A DNA stretch of 64,000 nucleotides, from the NCBI GenBank assembly GCA_013368495.1, contig LUCH01000363.1, forward strand, positions 138,588 through 202,587, read 5' to 3'. Below, piece after piece: positions 13,410-24,841 of this stretch. This DNA comes from Paragonimus heterotremus (taxonomy: Eukaryota > Platyhelminthes > Trematoda > Plagiorchiida > Troglotrematidae). The notes beneath the pieces are model-generated. The model was not told the DNA's origin and did not search any database. It saw only the letters and a list, made by a program, of their open reading frames with translations. The position numbers were made by a program, and so were the translations under genes. Position 1 is the first letter of the stretch. Each line of letters opens with the position of its first letter.

Positions 13410-14345
13410 CATGGCTATTTCTGGAAATTCAAGTGATTTGAACACATTTTTGCAGTTGAATCACACACATCGCAACCTTAAGCAAACTTGAGAGAACGAA
13501 GTAAACAACTGACTTCCGTTCCTGGACATTCTGGTTATCCAAAAATCAGATGGAACGATAAGGTCCATTTACAGAAAGCCTAACTGGACAGAATAGCATA
13601 TACATTTTGAAAGCCTCTGTCGAGTGCAATATAAGAGACGTCTAGTTGAAACGTTTTTTCACAGTGCGCGAAGTCCATACGCAGAAGACAATCTACCATA
13701 AAAATTAAGCACACTTTCTGATACGCTGCAGGCCAACGAGCACTCCCTGCAATTTAGCAAAAAATATGTGTCATTACCCTAAGGATACAGGAAACAACGG
13801 TATCAAAGAAGATAGTGTACTTAGAAATAGCGGTTTCTGGGTGACGGTTGGTTAACACTAACAAAGAGACGTCTAACAGCCGCTGTATTCAGATCTTATA
13901 ACGCTGTAAAACTATGTATAATACAGTGAACCAAGGCCTTACCAGTCGCCACGACTACGAACAAACAGCCTAAGTCTGTCACGTCCCATTTTTTATACAA
14001 ATAATCATATAGTTTCAATATGAGCTACATAGGGAGGACAAACCGACGGTTAGCTTCTAGTATCAAGCAGCATATTCCCAAGTGGCTGGAAACAGAACTA
14101 GAAACGTCACGCGCGTTTATACGGGCCGACGGACGGCATCCAGTGTCATCATTAGGAAAACACAGAATCCAAACAGGACACACAATCAAGGTTTGTGACG
14201 CATTCGCTGTGATTATTCAAAGCCACCGGAAACGCATTCTTAATTTTGTTGAAGCTTGGGGTATCAGACGTTATAATCCGCCTCTGTGTGTTCAAAAGCG
14301 ATTTGTGTTGACGTTGCGGCTGCCGTTGGAGTCAGCATCTTTATT
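13410..14345 (+). mobile_element. Penelope-like element relic A (RT thumb and GIY-YIG endonuclease)
   Basis: From about 13450 the plus strand reads ENEVNN, a stop, then LPFLDILVIQKSDGT. This is the block that follows the reverse-transcriptase palm in Penelope-like elements. It continues with VQYKRRLVETFFHSARSP and KLSTLSDTLQANEHS. From 14020 it enters a GIY-YIG endonuclease. SYIGRTNRRL holds the YIG half, followed by IKQHIPKWLE, then GKHRIQTGHTI, then LNFVEAWGIRR with the conserved glutamate, and finally LCVQKRFVLTL. The catalytic palm and everything 5' of it are missing, and stop codons interrupt the upstream part. Residues in the endonuclease core look better preserved than the RT. It belongs to a different subfamily from the Penelope-like element 350 bp downstream. 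Confidence 0.85.
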
Positions 14346-14699
14346 TGTTCACTCTTCATTTCCGTGTCTGTCTGTCTGCCTAACCTCTTAGGCCATGACA
14401 TCCGCCCTATGGAACCTTGTCTTAATGTTTAAAATTAGTTACATGTCTGTGTGTGATCAGAATGTACGAACCTCACATGATTTACTTCTTTTCATTGCCT
14501 TATTCAAGTATGTCGACATCTTCTGGAGAAATGATGTGCCCAATGAGTCGTTTGGGGAAATTTTAATATAGGAGAGACTGCTCTGTGACAAATCTAGGCT
14601 ATAACCTGGTTTGACCCAAAAATAGAAAGAAATGCCCAGACACGACCAGTGCTTCATTACCTAGGTAACGAGTCCACACGGAAAATTAAGTAATTTCAT
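14346..14699. other. Spacer between two Penelope-like relics
   Basis: About 350 bp with no recognised coding or repeat motif. An ORF on the minus strand at 14457-14657 has no family signature. Confidence 0.5.
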
Positions 14700-16478
14700 A
14701 CTTGACTTTAGTCACCCATCACCATCGTCTGCTTTGTCCAAGCAAACAGCACTGAACAGCCTCAAAAAGAATGACACCATCATTCTGCCAGCTGATAAGG
14801 GACGAATGACGGTCGTCATGGACAAAGCAGACTACGTGGAGAAAGCGAAACAACTGCTCAACGACACAACCACTTACCGTCTGCTGAATGCTGGTCTTAC
14901 TACAAAACTGGCTAACAAAATCAACACCGCACTAAGGAAGCTGGAAGTTACGCACAAGGCCAACAAACAGGAACGTTGGAAAACACAGCCGAATGATGTG
15001 ACCACTGCTCAATTCTACGAATTACTAAAAATACACAAAGATGGTATTCCATTACGACCATTGTGTCCCTACCGGGAACACCGACCTACAATCTGGCCAA
15101 AGACCTGTTCAGACGACTACGATATCTCATCGACGGATTAGAACATTCCATCAGCAGTGCTCTGCAATTCTTGAGCAAACTGAAAACATCAAGACAGAAG
15201 GGGACGAAGCAATGCTTTTGTCTGATGTCACAGCACTCTTCACGTCCTCCGATCTCACCCTGACCAAAGAAACACTGCTAGAAGAAAATCCCCGACTGAA
15301 TGAATCAATGAAACCAGAAAGCTTATGCAACCTCATCGAACTATGTTTCTCGACGTACTTCAAATTCAACGGCCAAGTCTACTAACAACAGAAAAGAACT
15401 CCAATGGGTTCGCCCATATCCGGATTCATCGCGGAGGCGGTCATGCAGAGGTTAGAGAATAGCGCGCTACCGGTGATCAAACCCAAACTCTGTATACGAT
15501 ATGTTGACGACACATTGGTAATTCTTAAACGCTCAATGATTGAAGACACACACAGACTGTTCAACAACGTTTTCAACGATAGTAAATTTACGATAGAGAT
15601 TGAAACCGACAACCAGCTACCGTTCTTGGATGTACTAATCAACCGCAAATCTGATGGAACACTGGACACTTCAGTCTACCAGAAAGATACACACACGGGC
15701 CAACCCCTTAGCGTTCACACCATCCACCCAGTCTGCCATAAAAAGAGTTGCATTCAAACTCTGTTTAAACGAGCTGAAACACACTGCAGCACCGCAGAGC
15801 TCCGAAGAAAGGAAGAAAACTACTTGTACCGATTATTTTTTCGCAACGGACAGCCACGAAATTTTATCAGACTATATTTACTACAGAAGGAAAGAGATTC
15901 GAACCCTACCGAACCATCAACAATACGAGTTGTACTACCACACATCAAGGCTGTATCGTAAATGACAGCGAGACTTCTGAGACCACACGGTATTACGCTG
16001 GCACACAAACCAACGGCAACATTACAAAGAGTACTATCAAATCCAAAGGAAAAACTCAAACCCGCCGACAGAAGAAACGTCATTTACAAAATTCAACGCA
16101 ACGACTGTGGACAACACTACGTCAGCCAAACCAGACGAAAACTGTCAACACGAACACGCGAACACGAATTGGCCATCAAGAGACACGACAAATTTTCTTT
16201 GATCTCCGTCCACGAGGAGGAAACCGGACACACTTTCAACTTGAATACCGCAGAAGTCCTTACTCAGGCAAATGCCAAACATGCAAGAGAATTTCTTGAA
16301 GCCTGGTTTTTATCGGCCCGGTCAACGAACAAACATATCGAGCTGGATAAAATCTACGAACCAGTGAGATCCAAGGATTTGAAGAGATGTAGACACCATC
16401 AGGCCAAATGCCGGCAAACCCGTACGGAGCAATCTGAAGGGATCAGACCAAAGTCGAAACCGGCTAACGAATAACCAA
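14700..16478 (+). mobile_element. Penelope-like element relic B (reverse transcriptase + GIY-YIG endonuclease)
   Basis: A nearly full Penelope-like ORF2 lacking its 5' end. In order it shows IILPADKGRMTVVMDKADY (about 14775), LLKIHKDGIPLRP (about 15025), DVTALFTSSDLTL (palm motif A, aspartate kept, about 15225), TPMGSPISGF (about 15400), and CIRYVDDTLVIL with both catalytic aspartates (about 15490). LPFLDVLINRKSDGT follows at about 15620, then the endonuclease region. There VIYKIQRNDC and HYVSQTRRKL stand where the family has YIG/YVGQTGR, so the glycines are altered. AREFLEAW keeps the glutamate, and the ORF closes near 16474. I see frameshifts near 15050 and 15172 and in-frame stops at about 15382 and 15959. 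It is a degraded copy, though much less decayed than relic A. Function is known for the family: target-primed copy-and-paste retrotransposition. Confidence 0.92.
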
Positions 16479-16746
16479 TCGGATGGAATTCCAAAACGAA
16501 GAAATGTATTACTCAATCAGTTTACAGGAACCAACCAATCAGATTCAAGGCCAAATTGCGACAACAACAAGAAACGGCTAATCAGACTCCAGATCAATGA
16601 CCCAAGGACCACAGGAAATGACCAGTGGGATACCGGGTCAAAATTCAAACGCAAGGAAAATCAACCAACGATGGGGGTAGGTCAGATGTCACGAATAGCA
16701 GAAAGCGTCCAACCAGAATTCAGGTCAGAAGGTAAACTCACCCTGG

Positions 16747-16754
16747 TATATAAG
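16747..16754 (+). promoter_or_regulatory. TATA-like box in Penelope-like tail
   Basis: TATATAAG sits 61 bases upstream of the hammerhead-like core. In this class of element the terminal repeat drives transcription of the next copy. Sequence match only. Confidence 0.3.
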
Positions 16755-16814
16755 TGCATGCATCCACCGAACTTTACCAAACTCCACGCTCAATAACTAT
16801 ATGCCTAAACACTT

Positions 16815-16857
16815 GCGCACTGATGATGTCACCTCGTTTGGTGATGAAACGTTTGCA
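16815..16857 (+). ncRNA. Hammerhead-ribozyme-like motif, minimal type I
   Basis: The box CTGATGA lies at 16820-16826. Stem II pairs 16828-16833 (GTCACC) with 16840-16845 (GGTGAT) around a six-base loop. The GAAA box is at 16846-16849. A very short palindromic stem III, ACGT (16849-16852), follows. A stem I of three pairs joins 16817-16819 (GCA) to 16854-16856 (TGC). Predicted cleavage would follow T16853 (GTT|T). One extra base, T16827, lies between the core and stem II, and U at the cleavage position is not the most active choice. Penelope-like elements are known to encode such minimal hammerheads, thought to act as dimers. The motif is in the right place, but activity is unproven. Confidence 0.5.
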
Positions 16858-16925
16858 ACCTAAATGTCAAGCTCAGCGAACATACCAGTACCAAAACCCG
16901 GAAGATCGATTGCTCTAATGAACCC

Positions 16926-17589
16926 CGATTTCAGTAGCGGCTTTCGGTGTCCACCATGATTAGAAATTTATTTTTGTGATTCCTACGAAATCTGTTGTCG
17001 TACTGATTGTGTTGCATCTGTCTGTCAGATCGGCTGGATTCTATGTCCTACTTAATGTAAGACACTTTTGAGCCCTCAAGAAGTTGTTTAATTGTTGAGC
17101 GGAATCAGAAAATGAACTTCAGCCCGAGCGGTTTTTAGAAGGAAGTAGTAACAACTAGGTCACTGGCATAACATTCAGTCGCGTTCATTGTGGATAACAT
17201 TATTTTCTTGCACAGGTATTTTGAATCATCACTGTAAGCAACAGTAAATCAGGCGGTCGTATTGCATTTGGATCACACGTAGTTCAATATGAAAACTAAG
17301 GTGTTCATGATATTTGCCTCAAATATTACCTTGTCTAACACGAATTTTCAAAAGTACGTTACGGATGGTGCACGGTTTTGGTTAGAAATACATTGCCAAT
17401 AACTCGACTTTCACCTTTGAGATTCACTGTGGGAAAATTGAAATTCAGTTGACAGTTAAAATCGGCAAATGAAATCGATTTCAACAAGAACTGAAGATTG
17501 CAGTCATAATTTGCTGAATTCGGCCGTTTTATTACAGTCAAAAGATTTTGTTGTATTCCTGGTAAGTAGTAGGACATTTTGATTAACAC
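16926..17589. other. No recognisable gene
   Basis: I see no exon, repeat or element signature. A minus-strand ORF at 17359-17589 has no recognised motif. Confidence 0.5.
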
Positions 17590-17820
17590 AAGCTAGCCAT
17601 CAATCACAACTGGTTGCAGCTTTCATGATTCCATAGACTTTTTACCTGGTCTCTTTCTAGTAGAAGCACTATAAGTTTGCTTCCCTCTTGCCACAGCTCG
17701 GCAAAGGTGTGCACTTCTGACGAACTCTAATAAAAGCAAAGTTGGGGTATAGTGGTTCTCCTCGGAAGTGGTCAGATGAGAAGTTCATTCAACCGGGACA
17801 GTTGCAATCATTTATAAGCT
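17590..17820. repeat. Inverted pair of 440-bp-family tails
   Basis: The left arm (about 17590-17690) matches the family tail on the minus strand; it reads AAAGTCTATGG, AGCTGCAACC and GTGATTGATGG in reverse complement. The right arm (about 17697-17820) matches the same family on the plus strand, with TGCACTTCTGACGAACTCT, the GGAAGTGGTCAGATGAGAAG segment and ACAGTTGCAATC. The two arms are head to head with almost no spacer. Both are strongly diverged from the copies at 12.4 and 20.3 kb. Confidence 0.5.
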
Positions 17821-19745
17821 TCGTTCAATTTACATTCGTTATGGTCCTAGCTCAGGTTGCTAAGTACATCATTCAGTTCCGTTTTAATCTGCCGTGATTC
17901 ATGCAGCTGATAAAACTTCATCTCAGTTTAATCGAGGTTTTGAGCTTGACGACACATATTCAAAGTACAAAACTGCACCTGACTGGTATATAATTGAGCA
18001 TATTGGATGTAATCACTGTAGGCACTGATTCTTCTTCTCTGAAAACATTCGCGGCAGTTTTGTTATGTAACTGCTGGAGAATACCTGTCCCATAACGTCT
18101 TCCAAAATAGGATGCATATTAACTTTCAAATCGTCACCCACACTGTTGATATCCACAGTGATAGCCCTAGTAAAGACTTCAGCCAGGATGCAAAATATTT
18201 TTCTTTCTGGGTTGTATTATTTGTTTTCAGGATTCACTGTTCCATGTTATTCATATTAAATGAAAACCAACATTTTTGATGCATTCGTGTTTGTCTAATG
18301 TGTACCTTATTTGTTGTCATGCTACAAACTAAGCAGCATGTTCCATTTCTCAATATGGAATCAAAATCAGTGTGGGATATTGCAACCATGGATGAGACAA
18401 GTTCCTTTGGGAGTTTACGTGGTGAGTAAGCACTAAGCGTAATGAACTTCACTTAGCATACCTGGTAAGAGTTACGATTACCAATAGAATCCGTGTGTTT
18501 TATCCATTGATTAACCTGGTGACCAACATATCAACATGAGAGGACGTGGCAGTATCAGAGTGTTTGAGCTTTGAGCCACTTTGTATTTTTTCTGCACCGG
18601 GGGCAAATTCGTACACCTAAGGTAACTTGTTTACTGTAATACGAGAGCATTCAAATACTGAGCGACATCCGTTGAGGATGTAGTTAACGGTCATGGATTT
18701 TTTCTTTGTGTACGAAGTTGTCATAAAATGACAAACGTTGTGGCTGAGATTTAGTGCATGTACTACTTTGTAAGTGACAATAAAAATTAGACCACACAGT
18801 TGCATGTCATAGATTCATTGCAGAAATTATGAGAGTTTGTTATGAGCTTCTCAGCTACATTTTTTCCAAGAATCTACTGTTAAAACAAGGAACTCTCCTT
18901 GATCCAAGAGTAAGTTGAACACAACTTTCGTTTCCTATGCACTCTGTTCACTGAACATGACTGCAGTTCTCTCATGCAGGACTTTTCCAACTTAACTCGG
19001 GTGCGTAAACATCTTAACTGTTTTTTGTGAATAGAGTTCGAATTGTTTGTCAAGCTCACCTCCACGTTAATTTCAACAAATTGGGGTGTGCTGATGATTC
19101 CATAACCTATGACGAACCAAAGAACCTATTACATCTGTTTCAAAATCAAATTCTCATCTGAAACTCATCTGACACTCGTGACCTGCTGGGACAGCACTTG
19201 TGATCAGAATACCAGTTGTGGCCTTGCCGGTAAGAAAAGATCTATCATGAACCAGAAATCTTCAGAAGGATAAAGTGAGACATGAGTGCTCTACCAGCGG
19301 TTTATTTGCTGATCAGATGAAGCATGATTGCAATCCAAATGCGCTTGGTTCTGAACCTCCTACTTCCATTTTACAGACGACCCAATTTCATGGCTCAAAC
19401 TCTTTCATGTTTAACCGAGGTCCACTACCTTTTGAAATGAAACGAAAAAGAAAAACTTGTGTATTTTTACCACAGTTAGTCGTTAAAAAGAGAAAAGTTT
19501 TTTAATCATATAACTTATGCAAATTTGCTTTGAAGCTTATTATCCTCACCAACAGGCCACATCTGAGGTACTCAAGAGGAGTAGATTATTCGCGAGTAGT
19601 CAAGGAGTTGCTACAAGCAGGTTGAACAGCATGCACATTCATTTTGAGATGTAACATTTAGATAGACTTTACCGTCCGTCCCTCTGTGAAAGAAAGCTCA
19701 ACTTCGAGCTGTGCCCGTTGGTTTTATCTCGTCAATAATATGTCC
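17821..19745. other. No recognisable gene
   Basis: The stretch holds short ORFs only. One at 19275-19505 (+) ends in a lysine/arginine-rich stretch (VVKKRKVF) that resembles a nuclear localisation signal, but nothing else supports a gene. Confidence 0.5.
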
Positions 19746-19749
19746 TCGC

Positions 19750-19845
19750 CAGGAAGGAGATTCGAACAAAGGATGTTGAATGTGCGAATCGAGCTTGTTG
19801 ACCATTACTCCGATGACCGCATGTTAGCCACGACCGTAGTATACT
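19750..19845 (-). repeat. tRNA-like SINE fragment (minus strand)
   Basis: On the minus strand a B-box-like GTTCGAATCTC (19757-19767 in plus coordinates) is preceded by an A-box-like TGGCTAACATG at a tRNA-like distance. No full cloverleaf or CCA-adjacent acceptor pairing is seen, so I call a degenerate tRNA-derived repeat and not a tRNA gene. Confidence 0.35.
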
Positions 19846-20329
19846 AGTCACATACGCTTACATTGGTTGGCTCGTAAGCAATGCTTGGTTAGGCAATGCT
19901 GTCTGAGATATCACATTTATCTGATGGTCCCACAACTGATCAAGAAGGCGTTGTGATCCTTATCAAATTAATCAGCTAGCAAGCTACTTGAAACAACCCA
20001 GTTCTACGAGTACTTGTGTAGGCAAGTGAATCTGAAGATGACAGAAAACCTCATCCAACGTTACCTGAGTTTTGCATGCATCATGAGCGACACTTGAGCT
20101 AACGCCCACACGGATTCAACTTGGAAGACCGATGCGATCATTCTAAGTACGGTTTTTTATATACCTCGTCATGAACTTATATGTTCGCAGGTGGTCCGGA
20201 CTTTTCGTTTCATTTCTTGGAGTTTATCAATGAACAAAATAATGTTGACCTGATTGTCACATTTTGTTGATGAATAAATGTCGGGTCTAACAAAATGACG
20301 TCGGTAAGTTGATTATCTGTGAATGAGAT

Positions 20330-20950
20330 CTGACAGACACGAAGCACTAGAAGCGCTAGACTCGAGTTTCGCTCTCATTAGAACGCGTCATTAGTGCATA
20401 TCCATATTCGAAAGTGGCCGACTGGAAAGTCTATGAGAATGCGACAGCTTTGATCATTTGGGGATGATGTTCAACAAAAAATCAACAAAATCTCCAACTA
20501 TTCATCAGCAGTCTAAAATATCACCTAATTGGTTTAATGAGATCGGAAATTTCGACCTGTCACGGAAATTCCAATTGCGGGGTTATCGATTGGAGTTAAC
20601 AAAACAGTTACTGTGTCTCCTCTCGAGGCGATTGAGCAAACTGATCATTACTCACAAACGAAAATGGTTGTGTTCATATATTTTAAATCGGTAGCGCCTA
20701 ATGTGAGGTCAATGGCGCAATGGTAAACATAGTTGCCTCATGAAAAGCGTGACCGGAGTTCTTGTCCCGGTAGTGGCGATGATATGCACTACTGACGTGC
20801 TCTAATGGCAGCGAAACTCGAGCCGAATTCTTCTTTTCGGAAATGGCTGGTGGGAAAGTCTATGGGAATTCGACAGCTGCGATCAGTTGTGGGTCGTGCT
20901 CAACTAGTCGTTAACCAACTCCCCGATTATCCATCAGTAATTACGTTTGT
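20330..20950 (+). repeat. Tandem partial dimer of the ~440-bp tRNA-headed repeat
   Basis: A family tail at about 20404-20515 is followed by the linker (20515-20690), the head and a second tail (20843-20945). The head has an A-box-like TGGCGCAATGG at 20713-20723. The two tails share GGAAAGTCTATG and a CGACAGCT block and start about 439 bases apart, which gives the unit length. Linker and head match the 12430-12955 copy closely. The order tail-linker-head-tail shows the family can exist as head-to-tail multimers. Confidence 0.75.
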
Positions 20951-21905
20951 CTACTATAGACTGACAAACAAACTCGAAGGTTGAACTGTGCCGTTCTCAA
21001 CGTTCTCAAGGAACATTCTCACAGATATTCAACAACCACATCTCACTAAGATAAACACAGGATCCACTGACTAGCGTCCAGTGTAAGGTCGAGTTCTCCG
21101 AGAACGAAACATACGCTTTTGCTGGACAATTTGTCAAGAACCGTCAAAACAGCCATGCAGTGCTCTATCCCAACCATACTACAGAAAGACGGGAAAAACA
21201 ATTTTGACTAATCACGAGCAATTGTGCCGAAATAGGAAGTTTTGCAGCGTCCGGCGTCTCGCAGGTATCTCGTCGGTGAGTTGTGATATTAAGTGTCGTT
21301 AATACGTTTAACCTGGGTAATTTTGTTGTACAACGTGGGCTCCTTGGAAAGAAGATGATGACCTTGCGTAAAAACTTTCTGATGGATGATCACTGATGGT
21401 TTGAAGGTGCATTCACAACTGCAAGACCGAGTGAACTAGCTATACTGACATGGAAACCAAATCACAATTCTTATATCAACAGAGTGAAGAGGTTTATGTT
21501 ATCAACCACTACGTCACATGTGTCAGTGGGATTTAAGTCCAAGTTTCATACGTCTCTCACATCACGTGAACTACAGGCATTTGTCTATTAAGCCGTAGTC
21601 ACGGTCAGAAACTAGCGGAAAACTCGCACGTTTTAGAATGAGATGAGGATTTCATGATTTTAGTTAAGCTACGCTACACATAGTCACTCAATTCTGACCA
21701 CATGATGTGACAGTCACTTACCGTCTTGTCTCGTTCAAACAGATTACGCAAATTCTACTATCCCTTTTGATTTCGCAAGGTAATGATCGTGCTATGGATC
21801 TTACGGTTTGTTCCGTGACACAGAGACTGAGGAAAAATAATCGAAAACAGCTGTTTGTTACATCATTACTTCATGTCTTGTCATTATTCGCTAGGCTGTT
21901 GTTGA
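20951..21905. other. No recognisable gene
   Basis: No exon or repeat could be assigned. An ORF at 21707-21961 overlaps the next entry in another frame. Confidence 0.5.
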
Positions 21906-21909
21906 CCCT

Positions 21910-22194
21910 ATGCCTCGGCAAATTATTGCCACGGTGTTGTTCGCCTTCTTGTGTCATCTAATTCAAAGCTTTTGTGCTAGAACATCCTGTATCATGAAGC
22001 AACCTTGTCCGAGTCTCTTGTGGAGTGAAAGCGCCTCAGTCACAGTAACGTCTGGTCAAGCTCATGGACGTTGTGAATCACTGAATGAATGGGGAGAGTT
22101 CTTTGTCTTCATGGAGTACGATCGACGTGAGAACAACACAGGATGTAGGCCACTTCATTTCGTACATATAGTCAGATACAACCTGGCCTTATAA
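21910..22194 (+). CDS. Candidate first exon with signal-peptide-like N-terminus; unrecognised
   Basis: From ATG 21910 a 94-codon frame opens with a short basic start (MPRQ), a hydrophobic run (IIATVLFAFLCHL) and a plausible cleavage region around SFCA|R. A polar sequence with five further cysteines follows. This looks like the start of a secreted protein. It could be a chance ORF, or an upstream exon of the follistatin gene 18 kb away. Possible donors are ACA|GTAACG after the serine-rich part (phase 0) and GTGAGA further on (phase 1). A stretch inside it (about 22005-22035) partly resembles 127-157, so a repeat origin is also possible. No family is recognised. Confidence 0.2.
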   Translation: MPRQIIATVLFAFLCHLIQSFCARTSCIMKQPCPSLLWSESASVTVTSGQAHGRCESLNEWGEFFVFMEYDRRENNTGCRPLHFVHIVRYNLAL

Positions 22195-22405
22195 TCAATA
22201 ACAAGATTTAATGGAGGTTATTATTAGTAGACCCTCTAATGAGAAGTTAATTTTAGAGTGCACTTCGCCTTCAGGTTGCCACAAATACGAAATTATCACA
22301 CTATAACGAAGGGTTGTACGTCGAACCGAACGATACAAGAAAACGTATAGACAACACTGGACAAACCAGTTGACTTTTCATTGCCCGATCTTGCCGAGTA
22401 GACAG

Positions 22406-22616
22406 TGTTATCCTACCGACACGGTTGTGCAAATTATTGATCGTTCATATGAATCGCAGTGCACTCAAGCTCACCTGTCTTGCTCGACGGTCGGTCCCCA
22501 TCTGAGCGGATGTAATGAGATTGGCAACAATAGTAATAATACTAATAGGAAGACGAAGTCATCGTCCGCTGAGCTCAGCGTGCAGAACGGTATGGCTTAC
22601 CATCCATCTGATAAAA
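22406..22616 (+). CDS. Candidate internal exon, unrecognised
   Basis: An open frame runs from a possible acceptor (GACAG before 22406) to a perfect donor GTAAGT at 22617. It encodes a serine/asparagine-rich polar segment with three cysteines and a run of Asn-Ser residues. The exon would start in phase 0 and end in phase 1. Phase 1 is the phase required by the follistatin exon at 40340, so this might be part of the missing 5' end of that gene, or of a different gene. There is no recognised domain. A chance ORF beside a chance GTAAGT remains quite possible. Confidence 0.22.
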
Positions 22617-22619
22617 GTA

Positions 22620-24590
22620 AGTAAACAACTACGACTCCAGTTAGCAGTAAAACATCCTTGACGTTTTCTTTGGTTAAGGGGAGCACACTTTTTCTTTGGG
22701 TTGATGCCATCCACAAAATGGAGCAGATCCATGAAGTTTCGTTCTCTGTGATAACGGCTCAGTAAAAGTTGGCCCAGATACTTTCGTTTAGGATTTTACT
22801 GTGGCTTGGATTCAGGTTTATGAGCGTTTGTTGAAAGTCTTGCAAGTAAAACTGTCTAATTATAATGTCAACTTGAGTACATACGCATGCACACAGGCAC
22901 AAGCACAAATCAGCGTTTCAAAGTTATCATTGCCAAGATTTGACAATTTGAATTCTTCATGCAGGCGAGTAATCACCTCTTTCAATCAATGAGATGAGAA
23001 GTTGCACAACGGTGTACATGCACTGAAAATCCGAGTTAAACAGCTTACGATAACCGGAGAGGAAACCTCACTCATTACCACAATCAAAGACTGTAACACA
23101 GAATGCGTTTTGCTGGACAGAAGTTGTTTAAGGCAGTCGTACCTAAGGAATGTTAACTACGTTTGTTGAGTCCTGAGTGTACAGTTCCTCATACTGCTTA
23201 AACAAAACATGGAACCTTATCCCGTTGTCCAAAATACCGTTAACCAGCTACTGTGCTACAGAGACAGTAATGGAAACTGATTAGCCTAGTTAAATGGTTA
23301 TTCTCTGCACAGTCAACTCGAGCAGCTCTAACATAGCCGTTTCATACGGTTTCGGTGCGGTTACAGACCCATCTAAACTGGTCACATTCTCACTGAAGGC
23401 GGATTCTGATTTGCCATCGATCGTTGTCAATCGTTATAAACTTCACCAAGTGCGAGCGATCGGCAAGCAAAGATCGACAATGTACATGGGCTAATGACTT
23501 AACAGGGGACGAGAAAGAATGTCATCTTAACATTGAGTATGATTAGTCTGACAGCTATATTCAACCAAACCCCAGTAATACTCCCACATTTGGGTCTAGG
23601 CTACAGGACTGTATTCAGTAATGTTGAAGCTGTTGAAGAGTTCAGTGATAAATTGATCAAGATGTGGAATGCAATTTTGTTTCAACATTGTAATACGAAT
23701 AAAAAAATTGCGAGGTGGATTGTAAACACAGGAATACATGACGGAAATATAGATTCCGTAGTTTACTGAGAGCAAATGGAATAGTTTGTCATACGTAACA
23801 AATCCGCATTATTACTCTTTTCATCAACCATTAGTTCACTCCATTATAAATCATAATATCCATCTCTATTTTTATGTTGTTAACATTTACTATTAAGATA
23901 AGGGCAGACAACAAAACACGTTCAGTTTTATCAGGCAAACGATCGATTATCTAATTTTGGTTCCATTTGGGCCTCAGGATATGAATGGAATCACCTACAC
24001 GTGTTGGTTGAACGTGCTCAATCAAGACAACAGTACACTTTATACGCCATAAGAGGCGTTGTTCCATCTTCACAACTTCAGTAAATCTGGGACACAACTA
24101 AATAGGCTCAAGTCACACAACAATAATCATGTTCATGAACCTGCTAAAAATGTTAGTGAACGACCGCGATGAACATCTACTGACAAAAATTATCGTTTCG
24201 GTGTTATGGTCAATAGAGAAATAGAGTTTGGAGTTGTGTAGAAATCGAGCTAAATAAGGAATAACAACAGACCTTGTGTGTACAAATAAATGTTCCTACC
24301 TGGAACTAGTGTTAGGAGCGGTAAGAGAGATTTGAATATATTGGATGAGTTGTGTGATGAGATGCTTGCGGAAAACTGTTCGCACATTGTAAACTAATGA
24401 TTAACATTAAAACCAACCTGTTGTCAACAAGGAGTGATATTCTAACGGAATAGATGTTTTAGGGATCTTCCAGGAGAAAAAAATCGGGGTAACCAACTTA
24501 TAAACAGTACATTCAGTGGAGGATTGCATAGACCATGATAAATCGACTAACCAGTTGTTGTAGAATGAAGAGAGAATTTAAGTGCCGGGC
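22620..24590. other. No recognisable gene
   Basis: Short ORFs at 22801-22992, 23294-23494 and 23533-23769 (+) show no family motif. The right end runs into a heavily decayed CR1-like reverse transcriptase whose start I cannot place precisely. Confidence 0.5.
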
Positions 24591-24841
24591 ATAAAACGAG
24601 AGTTTTGGAACTCTTTGGTGGAAATGTTATTTGAGAGTCGTAGAATGCATGCAAGATGTGATAACCCTTTAGAATGCCTTAAACTGTCTAACCCAGTGGT
24701 TAATAGAAAATAACTTGCTGTTCAATGTCAACAGGTGCAAAGTCATGCACGTTTGCCGGTAAAATTATGCTGACTGATGCCTTGGCAGCACAAAGCTGTT
24801 CGTATCCCCATACGGAAAAGACCTGGGGGACCGTAGTAGTG
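24590..24841 (+). mobile_element. CR1-like non-LTR relic, 5' part (end of RT palm), interrupted
   Basis: The plus strand reads LECLKLSNP, then WLIENNLLFNVNRCKVMHV (about 24700-24755), then KDLGD (about 24822). These correspond to the W-x-x-x-F-N-x-x-K-C-K-V-M-H and EKDLGV motifs that close the palm of CR1/Jockey-type reverse transcriptases. The catalytic box upstream is too decayed to name. Coding stops at 24841, where a direct repeat begins, and the same element resumes at about 29172, so a later insertion split it. Confidence 0.7.

Larger units (their letters stand above)
16479..16925 (+). mobile_element. 3' tail of Penelope-like element B (possible pLTR)
   Basis: The non-coding sequence after the Penelope ORF holds a TATA-like TATATAAG at 16747-16754 and, 61 bases further on, a hammerhead-like core at 16815-16857. 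Penelope-like elements characteristically carry a promoter plus hammerhead ribozyme in their terminal repeats (pLTR), so this tail probably represents such a repeat. I could not find a second copy upstream of the ORF, which fits 5' truncation. The 3' boundary is uncertain; I stop after the last segment that seems continuous with the tail. Confidence 0.5.

Noticed and set aside
14020..14391. GIY-YIG ORF as a host endonuclease gene
   Set aside because: The sequence upstream in the same orientation is clearly Penelope-type RT thumb, and the flanks carry stops. It is an element relic.
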